Assembly: GCF_000017205.1 (NCBI RefSeq)
Contig: NC_009656.1
Location: 6,006,501 to 6,070,500 of the forward strand
Length of the DNA stretch: 64,000 bases
Source of the DNA: Pseudomonas paraeruginosa PA7
GTDB lineage: Bacteria; Pseudomonadota; Gammaproteobacteria; Pseudomonadales; Pseudomonadaceae
Direction: 5' to 3'
Each line of letters starts with the position of its first letter. The stretch's first letter is position 1. Of the stretch, positions 39,160-48,486 are shown piece by piece. The notes under the pieces were generated by a model. The model searched no databases. It had not been told where the DNA came from and saw only the letters and a list, made by a program, of their open reading frames with translations. The translations under genes and the position numbers were made by a program.

Positions 39160-40977
39160 TTAGACCTTGCTGCGCTCGTAGCGCTTGCGATCGTTCTCGT
39201 TGAGCAGTTTCTTGCGCAGGCGGATCGACTTCGGCGTCACTTCCACCAGCTCGTCTTCGTCGATGAACTCCAGGGCCTGCTCGAGGGTGAACTTCAGCGC
39301 CGGGGTCAGCTGGATGGTCTCGTCCTTGCCGGAAGCGCGCATGTTGTCGAGCTTCTTGGCCTTGGTCGGGTTGATCACCAGGTCGTTGTCGCGGCTGTGG
39401 ATGCCGGCCAGCTGGCCTTCGTAGACTTCGTCGCCCGGGGAGAGGAACAGCTTGCCGCGGTCCTGCAGGGTTTCCAGGGAGTAGGTCAGCGCGGTACCGG
39501 TAGCCATGGAGACCAGCACGCCGTTCTGGCGGTGGGCGACGTCGCCGGCCTTGACCGGACCGTAGTGGTCGAAGGTCGAGGTCAGGATGCCGGTGCCCGA
39601 GGTCATGGTCAGGAAGGCGTTGCGGAAACCGATCAGGCCACGGGCCGGGATCACGTATTCCAGGCGCAGGCGACCCTTGCCGTCGGGGATCATGTTGGTC
39701 ATGTCGCCCTTGCGCAGGCCCATCTGCTCCATCACCGGGCCCTGGTGCTGCTCCTCGATGTCGATGGAGACGTTCTCGTAGGGTTCCTGCTTCACGCCGT
39801 CCTTCTCGATGATCACCACTTCCGGGCGGCCCACGGCCAGCTCGAAGCCTTCGCGGCGCATGGTCTCGATCAGAACCGACAGGTGCAGCTCGCCGCGGCC
39901 GGAAACCTTGAACTTCTCCGGGCTGTCGCCCTGCTCGACGCGCAGCGCCACGTTGTGCAGCAGCTCCTTCTCCAGGCGCTCCTTGATGTTGCGGCTGGTG
40001 ACGAACTTGCCTTCGCGGCCGGCGAACGGCGAGTCGTTGACCTGGAAGGTCATGCTCACGGTCGGCTGGTCGACGGTCAGCGGCGGCAGCGCCTCGACGT
40101 TCTGCGGGTCGCACAGGGTGTCGGAGATGAACAGCTCCTCCATGCCGCTGACGCAGACGATGTCGCCGGCTTCCGCCTCGGCCACCTCGACGCGCTGCAG
40201 GCCATGGTGGCCCATGATCTTCAGGATGCGGCCGTTGCGCTTGCTGCCGTCGTCGCTGATCGCTACCACCGGGGTGTTGGACTTGACCTTGCCGCGGGTG
40301 ATGCGACCGATACCGATCACGCCGAGGAAGCTGTTGTAGTCCAGCTGCGAGATCTGCATCTGGAACGAACCCTCGGTGTCCACCACCGGGGCCGGGACGT
40401 GGTCGATGATCGCCTGGAACAGCGCGTCCATGTTGTCGTCCATCTTCTCGTGGTCGAGGCCGGCGATGCCGTTCAGGGCGCTGGCGTAGACGATCGGGAA
40501 GTCGAGTTGCTCGTCGGTGGCGCCGAGGTTGTCGAACAGGTCGAAGATCTGGTCGATGACCCAGTCCGGACGCGCGCCCGGACGGTCGATCTTGTTCACC
40601 ACCACGATCGGACGCAGGCCGGCCTTGAACGCCTTCTGGGTCACGAAGCGGGTCTGCGGCATGGGGCCGTCCTGGGCGTCGACCACCAGCAGCACGGAGT
40701 CGACCATCGACATCACGCGCTCCACCTCGCCGCCGAAGTCGGCGTGGCCGGGGGTATCGACGATGTTGATGTTGTAGCCGTTCCACTTGATCGCGGTGTT
40801 CTTCGCCAGGATGGTGATGCCACGCTCTTTTTCCTGGTCGTTGGAGTCCATCACCCGCTCGCTTTCCGCTTCCTTGCGGTCGAGGGTGCCGGACAGCTTC
40901 AGCAGCTTGTCCACCAGGGTGGTCTTGCCATGGTCGACGTGGGCGATGATGGCGATGTTGCGCAGATTTTCGATCAC
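39160..40977 (-). CDS. typA: TypA/BipA, ribosome-binding GTPase
   Basis: 605-aa translational GTPase. G1 [10 protein letters not shown]3 DTPGHADF, G4 NKIDRPGA are in the first third, then EF-G-like domains and the BipA C-terminal domain. Start GTG at 40977 ([20 protein letters not shown]) matches the family; earlier codons would add 30 residues. TypA contributes to ribosome assembly at low temperature and stress adaptation. Nothing unusual. Confidence 0.96.
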   Translation of the reverse strand: MIENLRNIAIIAHVDHGKTTLVDKLLKLSGTLDRKEAESERVMDSNDQEKERGITILAKNTAIKWNGYNINIVDTPGHADFGGEVERVMSMVDSVLLVVDAQDGPMPQTRFVTQKAFKAGLRPIVVVNKIDRPGARPDWVIDQIFDLFDNLGATDEQLDFPIVYASALNGIAGLDHEKMDDNMDALFQAIIDHVPAPVVDTEGSFQMQISQLDYNSFLGVIGIGRITRGKVKSNTPVVAISDDGSKRNGRILKIMGHHGLQRVEVAEAEAGDIVCVSGMEELFISDTLCDPQNVEALPPLTVDQPTVSMTFQVNDSPFAGREGKFVTSRNIKERLEKELLHNVALRVEQGDSPEKFKVSGRGELHLSVLIETMRREGFELAVGRPEVVIIEKDGVKQEPYENVSIDIEEQHQGPVMEQMGLRKGDMTNMIPDGKGRLRLEYVIPARGLIGFRNAFLTMTSGTGILTSTFDHYGPVKAGDVAHRQNGVLVSMATGTALTYSLETLQDRGKLFLSPGDEVYEGQLAGIHSRDNDLVINPTKAKKLDNMRASGKDETIQLTPALKFTLEQALEFIDEDELVEVTPKSIRLRKKLLNENDRKRYERSKV

Positions 40978-41076
40978 AAGTCTTGTCTCGTTTGACGCCC
41001 GAAGCGCGGCTTCGCGGCGGTGGTGGGGGTCGGACAGGGCGGCGTCCGACACGACATGCTTCTTCAATTAAGGGGC

Positions 41077-41098
41077 GGGCAGCGGGCGGACGCTGCCC
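41077..41098 (-). terminator. Probable terminator after thiI
   Basis: GGGCAGCG stem with a 6-nt loop, followed on the minus strand by GCCCCTTAATTG. Separates thiI from typA, both on the minus strand. The T run is short. Confidence 0.45.
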
Positions 41099-41194
41099 CG
41101 GTCCGGCCGGCGCGCCGAAGGGCGGGCATCGGCCTAGGCGGCGGACGTGTCGGGAGGACGGTGGCGGATGCTGCCGCCGAACAAGCCCGGCTGC

Positions 41195-42649
41195 TTAAGC
41201 CGGACGATAAACACGCACATTGGTGTGCCCCTCGTTGAGCAGGTGATGGGCATGCAGGCGGCTCATCACCCCTTTGTCGCAATACAGGAGGTACTGGCGG
41301 TTCGCGTCCAGTTCCTTGAAGCGGCTGTTGATCGCGTAGAACGGCAGCGCCTGGACTTCGACGCCTTCCAGCGCCAGGGGTTCGTCCTCCTGGGCGTCAG
41401 GATGGCGGATGTCGATGACAATCTGACCGGGCAGCACCTCGGCCACCTCTTCCACCGAAAGGTCCTGGCCGAGTTCGTCGATGACCCGGTCGACGGTGCG
41501 CTGGGTGGCGCGCTCCAGGGCGCGCTCGAGCACCGCCATGTCGAACTTCGATTCCTCGTGCTCGACGCGGTAGGGCTTGGCCTGGGTGGTCGGGTTCACC
41601 GAGATCACCCCGCAGTATTCCGGCATGTGCCGGGCGAACTCGGCGGTGCCGATCTGCCGGGCGGTGTCGATGATGTCCTGCTTGTGGCTGACGATCAGCG
41701 GACGCAACACCAGGGTATCGGTGACCCGGTCGATCACCGAGAGATTCGGCAGGGTCTGGCTGGACACCTGGGAGATCGCCTCGCCGGTCACCAGCGCGTC
41801 CAGCTCCAGGCGCTCGGCCACGCGGCTGGCGGCGCGCAGCATCATGCGCTTGAGGGTCACGCCCATGTAGCTGTCGTCGACCTTGGTGAGGATCTCGCCG
41901 ACCACTTCCTCGAACGGCACGCTGACGAACAGCACGCGCTGCGAGCGGCCGTATTTCTCCCACAGGTAGTGGGCGACTTCCATCACCCCGAGTTCGTGGG
42001 CGCGGCCGCCGAGGTTGAAGAACACGAAGTGGCTGATCATCCCGCGGCGCATCATCTGGTAGGCCGCCACGGTCGAGTCGAAGCCGCCGGACATCAGCAC
42101 CAGCACCTGCTCCAGCGCGCCCAGCGGATAGCCGCCCAGGCCCGGATGCTGGCGATGGATGACGAACAGGCGGTCGAGGCGGATTTCCATCCGCACCTCG
42201 ACTTCCGGCTGCTTCAGGTCGATCCCGGCGGCCCCGCATTCGCGGCGCAGGCCGCTGCCGACGTAGCGCTCCACCTCCATCGAGGTGAACGCGTGCTTGC
42301 CGGCGCGCTTGCAGCGCACGGCGAACATCTTGCCGGCCAGCTGGTCGCCGAAGTGCGCCTTGCACTTGGCGAGGATGTCGTCGAAATCGCCCAGCGGATA
42401 CTCGTGGACCTCGAGGAAATGACCGATGCCCGGGGTGCAGGTCAGGCGCTCGATCATCTCGCGCCGGACCCTGGCGTCGACCACGGCGGTCTCCACCTCG
42501 AGGTTGTCCCACTCGCCCTCGACCTTCAGTTCCGGATCCAGGTCGCGCAGCACCGCGCGGATGTTCTTCGCCAGTTGCCGGATGAAGCGCTTGCGCACCG
42601 GCCGGCTCTTGATGGTGATTTCCTGGAAGGTCTTGACGATGAGTTTCAT
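41195..42649 (-). CDS. thiI: ThiI, tRNA 4-thiouridine synthase with rhodanese domain
   Basis: 484-aa enzyme that introduces s4U at tRNA position 8 and supplies sulfur for thiamine biosynthesis. It has an N-terminal ferredoxin-like and THUMP region, the PP-loop [13 protein letters not shown] at about 180-190, and a C-terminal rhodanese domain with catalytic Cys in LYCDKGVMS. This is the long, rhodanese-containing form typical of gammaproteobacteria. Confidence 0.96.
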   Translation of the reverse strand: MKLIVKTFQEITIKSRPVRKRFIRQLAKNIRAVLRDLDPELKVEGEWDNLEVETAVVDARVRREMIERLTCTPGIGHFLEVHEYPLGDFDDILAKCKAHFGDQLAGKMFAVRCKRAGKHAFTSMEVERYVGSGLRRECGAAGIDLKQPEVEVRMEIRLDRLFVIHRQHPGLGGYPLGALEQVLVLMSGGFDSTVAAYQMMRRGMISHFVFFNLGGRAHELGVMEVAHYLWEKYGRSQRVLFVSVPFEEVVGEILTKVDDSYMGVTLKRMMLRAASRVAERLELDALVTGEAISQVSSQTLPNLSVIDRVTDTLVLRPLIVSHKQDIIDTARQIGTAEFARHMPEYCGVISVNPTTQAKPYRVEHEESKFDMAVLERALERATQRTVDRVIDELGQDLSVEEVAEVLPGQIVIDIRHPDAQEDEPLALEGVEVQALPFYAINSRFKELDANRQYLLYCDKGVMSRLHAHHLLNEGHTNVRVYRPA

Positions 42650-42746
42650 GCGGGGACGCGAACGCGCGGGGCGACGGAAAAAAAGGGGCGAAATTATATC
42701 CGAAATTGCTCATGTATTGAGCAGAAATATGCGTAGTTATTTTCAG

Positions 42747-42794
42747 TGCACCAAAATGGAATGATGCACCAACATGGAGCACCATAACGGTGCA
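42747..42794 (+). promoter_or_regulatory. NtrC binding-site array for glnA
   Basis: Three near-tandem matches to TGCACC-N5-GGTGCA: TGCACCAAAATGGAATG at 42747-42763 (left half good), TGCACCAACATGGAGCA at 42765-42781, AGCACCATAACGGTGCA at 42778-42794. Measured from the start site predicted by the sigma54 motif, the outer two centre near -139 and -108, the spacing known for enteric glnA. Confidence 0.8.
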
Positions 42795-42867
42795 GGCGAA
42801 ACCCGCAGAGCCGTGCAAAAGCAGGTCCGACCCCGCCAACCATGAGGCTCTGCCCGTTTCCGTGCAC

Positions 42868-42883
42868 TGGCACGCAACTTGCT
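42868..42883 (+). promoter_or_regulatory. Sigma54 promoter of glnA
   Basis: TGGCACGCAACTTGCT matches the -24/-12 consensus TGGCACG-N4-TTGCW at every defined position. Predicted start about 42894. Confidence 0.9.
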
Positions 42884-42985
42884 CACTTGTGAGGCAGGTT
42901 GCCCTGGCGGAGTATTCCGGCCGGCATCACCCGATACTGGGGCACAGATAAAAGCTCCCAGCTCTAATCCCTCCTGGAGGACAGC

Positions 42986-44395
42986 ATGTCGTACAAGTCG
43001 CACCAACTGATCAAAGACCATGACGTGAAGTGGGTAGACCTGCGCTTCACCGATACCAAGGGCAAGCAGCAACACGTCACCATGCCGGCTCGCGACGCGC
43101 TGGACGATGAGTTCTTCGAAGCCGGCAAGATGTTCGACGGCTCCTCCATCGCCGGCTGGAAAGGCATCGAAGCCTCCGACATGATCCTGATGCCGGACGA
43201 CAGCACCGCCGTCCTCGATCCGTTCACCGAAGAGCCGACCCTGATCCTGGTCTGCGACATCATCGAGCCGAGCACCATGCAGGGCTACGAGCGCGACCCG
43301 CGCAACATCGCCAAGCGCGCCGAGGAGTACCTGAAGTCCACCGGCATCGGCGACACCGTGTTCGTCGGCCCGGAACCGGAGTTCTTCATCTTCGACGAAG
43401 TGAAGTTCAAGTCCGACATCTCCGGCTCGATGTTCAAGATCTTCTCCGAGCAGGCTTCCTGGAACACCGACGCCGACATCGAGTCCGGCAACAAGGGCCA
43501 TCGCCCGGGCGTGAAGGGCGGCTACTTCCCGGTACCGCCGGTCGACCACGACCATGAAATCCGCACCGCCATGTGCAACGCCCTGGAGGAAATGGGCCTG
43601 GTGGTCGAAGTCCACCACCACGAAGTGGCCACCGCCGGCCAGAACGAGATCGGCGTGAAGTTCAACACCCTGGTCGCCAAGGCCGACGAAGTGCAGACCC
43701 TGAAGTACTGCGTGCACAACGTCGCCGACGCCTACGGCAAGACCGTGACCTTCATGCCGAAGCCGCTGTACGGCGACAACGGCTCGGGCATGCACGTGCA
43801 CATGTCGATCTCCAAGGACGGCAAGAACACCTTCGCCGGCGAAGGCTATGCCGGCCTGTCCGAGACCGCCCTGTACTTCATCGGCGGCATCATCAAGCAC
43901 GGCAAGGCCCTGAACGGCTTCACCAACCCCTCGACCAACTCCTACAAGCGCCTGGTCCCGGGCTTCGAAGCCCCGGTGATGCTGGCCTACTCGGCGCGCA
44001 ACCGCTCCGCCTCGATCCGCATCCCGTACGTCTCCAGCCCGAAGGCCCGCCGTATCGAAGCGCGCTTCCCGGACCCGGCAGCCAACCCCTACCTGGCCTT
44101 CGCCGCGCTGCTGATGGCCGGCCTGGACGGCATCCAGAACAAGATCCACCCCGGCGATGCCGCCGACAAGAACCTGTACGACCTGCCGCCGGAAGAGGCG
44201 AAGGAAATCCCGCAGGTTTGCGGCAGCCTGAAAGAGGCGCTGGAAGAACTCGACAAGGGCCGCGCGTTCCTGACCAAGGGCGGCGTGTTCACCGACGAGT
44301 TCATCGATGCCTATATCGAGCTGAAGAGCGAAGAAGAGATCAAGGTGCGCACCTTCGTGCACCCGCTGGAATACGACCTGTACTACAGCGTCTGA
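42986..44395 (+). CDS. glnA: Glutamine synthetase type I
   Basis: 469-aa GlnA making glutamine from glutamate, ammonia and ATP. Motifs: [50 protein letters not shown]. The adenylylation tyrosine loop [10 protein letters not shown] is intact, so GlnE control is expected. Preceded by GGAGG. Own strong terminator at 44431-44455. Ammonia and glutamate released by the hut route feed into this enzyme. Confidence 0.97.
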   Translation: MSYKSHQLIKDHDVKWVDLRFTDTKGKQQHVTMPARDALDDEFFEAGKMFDGSSIAGWKGIEASDMILMPDDSTAVLDPFTEEPTLILVCDIIEPSTMQGYERDPRNIAKRAEEYLKSTGIGDTVFVGPEPEFFIFDEVKFKSDISGSMFKIFSEQASWNTDADIESGNKGHRPGVKGGYFPVPPVDHDHEIRTAMCNALEEMGLVVEVHHHEVATAGQNEIGVKFNTLVAKADEVQTLKYCVHNVADAYGKTVTFMPKPLYGDNGSGMHVHMSISKDGKNTFAGEGYAGLSETALYFIGGIIKHGKALNGFTNPSTNSYKRLVPGFEAPVMLAYSARNRSASIRIPYVSSPKARRIEARFPDPAANPYLAFAALLMAGLDGIQNKIHPGDAADKNLYDLPPEEAKEIPQVCGSLKEALEELDKGRAFLTKGGVFTDEFIDAYIELKSEEEIKVRTFVHPLEYDLYYSV

Positions 44396-44430
44396 CCCAC
44401 CGTTTCCTATAACAACGAGTCACCCTCTTG

Positions 44431-44455
44431 AGGCCTCCTTCGGGAGGCCTTTTTT
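44431..44455 (+). terminator. Terminator after glnA
   Basis: AGGCCTCC-TTCG-GGAGGCCT followed by TTTTTT: an 8-bp stem with a UUCG tetraloop and U tract, textbook intrinsic terminator. Confidence 0.95.
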
Positions 44456-44511
44456 ATGGGCCACCGCATTTAGACTTGCCGCGTTCCCCGCCCCGAGGAC
44501 GAGGACCGTCC

Positions 44512-44637
44512 ATGCGTCACTCGCTCTGGCTCCTGCTCGCCGCCGTCCTCAGCCTGCCCGCCCAGGCCGGCACCGAATACCGCGACATCCACGACCGAGG
44601 CCTGCGTCGCATCCGCCGGATCACCCTGCAGCGCTAG
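44512..44637 (+). CDS. Small secreted peptide (41 aa), hypothetical
   Basis: A 41-residue ORF: a clear signal peptide (MRHSLWLLLAAVLSLPAQA) and a 22-residue basic mature part (GTEYRDIHDRGLRRIRRITLQR). It starts 57 bases after the glnA terminator. Its TAG overlaps the mscS-family stop on the other strand (CTAG). No recognised family. Translation is likely from the tidy signal sequence but not proven. Confidence 0.55.
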   Translation: MRHSLWLLLAAVLSLPAQAGTEYRDIHDRGLRRIRRITLQR

Positions 44638-46841
44638 ATGCCGCCGTCCGCCGGCGCGCCCTGCTCGTCCGGCTCCGCGGACCTCGCCCTGGGCGCCCGG
44701 CTCAACTGCACGTTGAGGCGCGGCATCGACAATTCCAGGCCGGCCTGGTCGAGGCGCCGGCGCAGGCGCAGGTTGAACGCCCGCTGGACTTCCCACTGCT
44801 TGATCGGCGCGGTCTTGAAACGGAAGCGCAGGACCGCCTGGCCGTTGTCGAAGCTCTCCACGCCCTGCAATTCCATCGGCGACCACAGGTTGCGGTAGAC
44901 CGCCGGGTCGCTGCGCAGCTCCATCGCCACCTCGCGCACCAGCGCCACCGCATCGTCGATCGGCATGCTCGCCGGCACCGGCCAGCGGAACATCGCGTAG
45001 CCGAACTGGCGCGAGTAGTTCTTGATGCTCTTGATCTCGCTGAACGGGATGGTATGCACCACGCCGTCCAGGTCGCGCAGGCGCACGGTGCGGATGGTCA
45101 GGCCCTCGACCGTGCCCAGGTGGCCGCCGACGTCGACGTAGTCGTCGATCGACAGCGAGTCCTCGATGATGATGAACAGGCCGGTGATCAGGTCGGCCAC
45201 CAGCGACTGCGCGCCGAAGCCGATGGCCAGGCCGATCACGCCGGCACCGGCCAGCAGCGGGGTGACGTTCATGCCCATGTTGGCCAGGGCGACGATCAGG
45301 GCGATCACCGCGATGGTGGCGAACAGCACGTTGCGGATCAGCGGCAGCATGGTCAGCGCGCGAGTGTTCGGCCGGCTCTTGCCGCCCAGGCCGAGGCTGT
45401 GCTGGATCGCGGTGTCGGCGAGGATCCAGATCAGCCAGGCGACCAGCAGGGTGGTGCCGAAACTGACCACCTTCATGCTGATCTGCTCGCCGTCGCCCTC
45501 CGCATAGCGGATCAGCGACATGCCCCAGACACGCAGGGAAACCTCGATGAAGAACAGCACCACGAAGATGTGCAGCAGGGTATAGCCGAAGCTCTGCAAC
45601 TGCTCGATATACGGCGCGCTGCGCCGCGGGCCGGCGCCGACCCGGCCGGAGCGTCGGCGGATCAGCCCGATCACGGTCATCGCCACCACCGCCAGCAGCG
45701 CGCAGACCAGCGCCCGACGCAGGGCCGAACTGCTGTCGCCGGCGGAAACGAAGGTGGCGAACAGGGAAATCCCCACCAGCACCAGCACCGGCACGAACCA
45801 CAGCGAACCGACCAACTGCACCAGGTCATGCAGGCTGCGGCGCTTGAGGCGACGTTCCAGCGGCTGGTTGCGGATCAGGTGAGCGATCGGCCGGCGGAAG
45901 CGCATCACGAACAGCGCGGTGAACAGTGCCGCGCTGGCGTTGGCCAGGGTGCTCAGGCAGACCGAGGTGTGTTCGCCGAGCCCGGCGATCAGCCGCGGAT
46001 CGTGAGCCACCTCGCCCAGCGCGGCGAGGCTGCCGATCAGCCACAGCGGACGGAACGCCTGGCGCCGCAGGATATCCAGGGCGCGCTGGCGATGCGGGCC
46101 GCTGAGCAGCGAGAGGGAGATCACGCACAGCGCGGAGAACAGCGTGCCACAGACCAGCACATAGGCCATGACCATCGCCAGGGTCTTGCTCAACGAGTCC
46201 GGTAGCACCACCGACAGGTACAGGGTGATGAAGAACGCCACCAGCCAGGGCCCCAGCTTGCGCAGGGCGAACAGCAGCAGGTCGCGGGTCTTCGGATGCT
46301 GCGGCAGCTCGGCGGACAAGCCGAAGCGCGCGCGCATCCGGCGGCTGAGCCAGAGCAGCGCGCTGGCCAGGCAGGCCCAGAGCAGGATCACCACCGAGAA
46401 GTCGAAGACCATCGCCGGCAGGTCGCGCCAGCTGGGGAAGCGCTCCTCCAGCTCGGCGCGCGCCAGCTGGAACTGGTTGCCCCACAGCGCCACCGGGCTG
46501 TTCGCGCCCTGGAACTGCTTTTCCAGGCTGGTCAGGGTATCGCCGATCAGGCCCAGCACCCCGCCTTCGCTTTCCTTACCCTTCTTGGTGACGTCGCGCA
46601 GCTGTTTCAGCTTTTTCAACAGATCGGCGCGCTGCCTGTCGTTCTCCAGGGTCTGGATCACCTGGTTCAGCGATTGCTCCAACTGCGCATCGCTGACCTT
46701 GTCGCCACCGGAGGAACTGCCCGCCAGCGGGTTCGGCAGCGCCGCCGCGCCGGGCGGCGAATAGAACAGGGCGAGGCAGAGACACAGCAGCATGCCGGCC
46801 AGGGCGCGGGAGCGAAGGGAGAACAGGGTGATGATCGGCAC
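44634..46841 (-). CDS. MscS-family mechanosensitive channel, long form
   Basis: 735-aa inner-membrane protein. It has a signal-like N-terminus, a coiled stretch (LEQSLNQVIQTLENDRQRADLLKKL), several membrane helices, and a C-terminal MscS core with the pore helix near LLAGAGVIGLAIGFGAQSLVADLITG and IIEDSLSIDDYVDVGG. Opens under membrane tension during osmotic downshock. The extra N-terminal helices mark it as an MscK/YbiO-like member. Confidence 0.9.
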   Translation of the reverse strand: MPIITLFSLRSRALAGMLLCLCLALFYSPPGAAALPNPLAGSSSGGDKVSDAQLEQSLNQVIQTLENDRQRADLLKKLKQLRDVTKKGKESEGGVLGLIGDTLTSLEKQFQGANSPVALWGNQFQLARAELEERFPSWRDLPAMVFDFSVVILLWACLASALLWLSRRMRARFGLSAELPQHPKTRDLLLFALRKLGPWLVAFFITLYLSVVLPDSLSKTLAMVMAYVLVCGTLFSALCVISLSLLSGPHRQRALDILRRQAFRPLWLIGSLAALGEVAHDPRLIAGLGEHTSVCLSTLANASAALFTALFVMRFRRPIAHLIRNQPLERRLKRRSLHDLVQLVGSLWFVPVLVLVGISLFATFVSAGDSSSALRRALVCALLAVVAMTVIGLIRRRSGRVGAGPRRSAPYIEQLQSFGYTLLHIFVVLFFIEVSLRVWGMSLIRYAEGDGEQISMKVVSFGTTLLVAWLIWILADTAIQHSLGLGGKSRPNTRALTMLPLIRNVLFATIAVIALIVALANMGMNVTPLLAGAGVIGLAIGFGAQSLVADLITGLFIIIEDSLSIDDYVDVGGHLGTVEGLTIRTVRLRDLDGVVHTIPFSEIKSIKNYSRQFGYAMFRWPVPASMPIDDAVALVREVAMELRSDPAVYRNLWSPMELQGVESFDNGQAVLRFRFKTAPIKQWEVQRAFNLRLRRRLDQAGLELSMPRLNVQLSRAPRARSAEPDEQGAPADGGI

Positions 46842-47125
46842 GAGAAAGGCAGTCCCCAGTGAGAAAGCGAAACAGCCGCATCATACAAGCCGCGAGCCCG
46901 CCGTTTCGAACGGGTCCGCCGGCCGGCGGCGCAGGCACAGACACTCTGGCGCAACGAGGGTTCGTCCACCAGCGCCGGCTGAGACGAACCTGGCCGCAGC
47001 CGAAGGCACAGCGACCGCCAACGTGCCCCAGCGCACACCTTCGAATACCCGCATGCCGCACAATGCACGGCTTGCCAGCGCGCCGATGCGGTGCAACGCT
47101 TGGCAGGTTCACCCGGAGACCGTCC

Positions 47126-47647
47126 ATGCGCCTGATCATCAGTTGCCTGCTCCTGGCCGCCGCCCTGCCGGCCGGGGCGCAGATCTACCAATACACCGAC
47201 GCCAACGGCAACAAGGTGTTCACCAACCAGCCGCCGGACGGCGTGCAGGCGCAGACCGTGGAACTGCAGCCGACCAATACCGTGGGCATCGACACGCCGG
47301 CCAAGGCCCCGGCCGACGCAACGCCCGTCGGCGACGAGGCCTCCGCCGCCTACGAGATTCTCGCCCTCAGCGACCTGCCCACGGAAGAGGCGCTGCGCGC
47401 CAACAACGGCACCTTCAACGTCAGCGTCAGCATCCGCCCGGCCCTGCGCAGCGGGCACCAGCTGCAACTGGTGCTGGACGGCAAGCCCTACGGCACGCCG
47501 AGCAGCGGTACGCGCTTCACCCTGCATGAGATCGACCGCGGCGACCACAGCCTGGCGGTACAGGTGCTCAACGGCGAGCAGGTGCTGCAGGCCAGCCCGC
47601 CGGTCAGCTTCACCGTGCAGCGCGTGCACCTGGGGAAGAAGCGGTGA
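47126..47647 (+). CDS. DUF4124 periplasmic protein, first of a tandem pair
   Basis: 173-aa protein with signal peptide (LIISCLLLAAALPAGAQ) and the DUF4124 motif IYQYTDANGNKVFTNQPPDG at the mature N-terminus, then an Ig-like beta domain. Function unknown. Its stop overlaps the GTG of the next gene (GTGA), a homologue, so the two are a duplicated, coupled pair just before ntrBC. Confidence 0.85.
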   Translation: MRLIISCLLLAAALPAGAQIYQYTDANGNKVFTNQPPDGVQAQTVELQPTNTVGIDTPAKAPADATPVGDEASAAYEILALSDLPTEEALRANNGTFNVSVSIRPALRSGHQLQLVLDGKPYGTPSSGTRFTLHEIDRGDHSLAVQVLNGEQVLQASPPVSFTVQRVHLGKKR

Positions 47648-48216
47648 TCCCGCGCCTTCTCGCCGCCGTCCTGCTGTGCCTGGCCTGCGCCGCGCAGGCG
47701 GGGGTCTATACCTACATCGACGCCGAGGGCAACCGCGTCTACACCGACCAGCCGCCCAGCGGGCGCAAGGCCCAGCGCGTCGAGCTGGAGCCGAGCAACA
47801 GCGTGGCGCCGCCGGGCATCCGCTATCGCCCGCCCGCGGCGCCGATCGAGGTGAAGCCGCCAGCCTACCAGTTGCTGCGTATCCTCTTCCCCGAGCCGGA
47901 CGCGACCCTGCGCGAGAACAGCGGCGACGTCATCGTCACCGTCACCAGCGAGCCGGCGCTGCTGCCCGGCCATCGCTATCGCCTGCTGCTCGACGGCAAG
48001 CCTGCCGGGACGCCGGGACGCAGCCCGGTGTTCCCGTTGAAGAACCTCGATCGCGGCACCCACCAGGTCGCAGTGGAAATCATCGATGCCGACGGCATGA
48101 CCGTGGAAAGCACGCCGAGCCAGCCGTTCCACCTGCACCGGGTGAGCATCGCTGCCCAGCCCCTGCAGGAGTTCGATACGCCGCTGGTCAGTGCGGTACA
48201 GCCGGCCGCACGCTAG
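47644..48216 (+). CDS. DUF4124 periplasmic protein, second of a tandem pair
   Basis: 190-aa paralogue of the preceding gene, with GTG start coupled to it. Signal peptide (LLAAVLLCLACAAQA) and VYTYIDAEGNRVYTDQPPSG, the same DUF4124 block. Ends at a strong terminator, so it is not simply an upstream part of ntrBC. Confidence 0.85.
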   Translation: MIPRLLAAVLLCLACAAQAGVYTYIDAEGNRVYTDQPPSGRKAQRVELEPSNSVAPPGIRYRPPAAPIEVKPPAYQLLRILFPEPDATLRENSGDVIVTVTSEPALLPGHRYRLLLDGKPAGTPGRSPVFPLKNLDRGTHQVAVEIIDADGMTVESTPSQPFHLHRVSIAAQPLQEFDTPLVSAVQPAAR

Positions 48217-48226
48217 CCGAACTTTC

Positions 48227-48267
48227 CCTGCCCGCATCGCCGTGGGCAGGATTTTCCGGTTTTTTCC
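48227..48267 (+). terminator. Terminator after the DUF4124 pair
   Basis: CCTGCCC (48227-48233) with GGGCAGG (48244-48250), then ATTTTCCGGTTTTTTCCC. The stem and T-rich tail fit an intrinsic terminator. Confidence 0.75.
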
Positions 48268-48304
48268 CAGGCTCTCCTGGCGAAAACGCCGCTTGCCACG
48301 CCAA

Positions 48305-48321
48305 TGCACCAGATTGGTGCG
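48305..48321 (+). promoter_or_regulatory. NtrC box before ntrB
   Basis: TGCACCAGATTGGTGCG, a nearly perfect TGCACC-N5-GGTGCA dyad. A TATACT (48340-48345) lies 19 bases past a TTGGTG inside the dyad, so NtrC bound here would cover the -35 region. That layout resembles enteric glnL, where NtrC represses ntrBC transcription. Confidence 0.7.
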
Positions 48322-48421
48322 AATACCCGCACCACTTTCTATACTGTCCCCATTTCGGGTCACCGCTGGTCGCCGAAAACCCTCCCGGCGCACCTCTAGC
48401 CAGCGCCTCGGCAGAAAAAAC

Positions 48422-48436
48422 GCGCCTTTTCGGCGC
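48422..48436 (+). promoter_or_regulatory. Terminator-like hairpin in the ntrB leader
   Basis: GCGCC-TTTTC-GGCGC followed by CTGGTTTGCTTTTTGC, between the NtrC box/promoter and the ntrB start. It could be an attenuator controlling read-through into ntrBC, or a second promoter-proximal stop. Not proven. Confidence 0.45.
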
Positions 48437-48486
48437 CTGGTTTGCTTTTTGCATTTTCCTGCCCAACCTTGGAACAGCTGCCCGCC

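Larger units (their letters stand above)
42650..42985. other. 336-bp glnA regulatory region
   Basis: No gene. It separates the divergent thiI and glnA starts. It contains an NtrC site array (42747-42794) and a sigma54 promoter (42868-42883), leaving about 90 bases of untranslated leader before the GGAGG of glnA. Confidence 0.85.
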
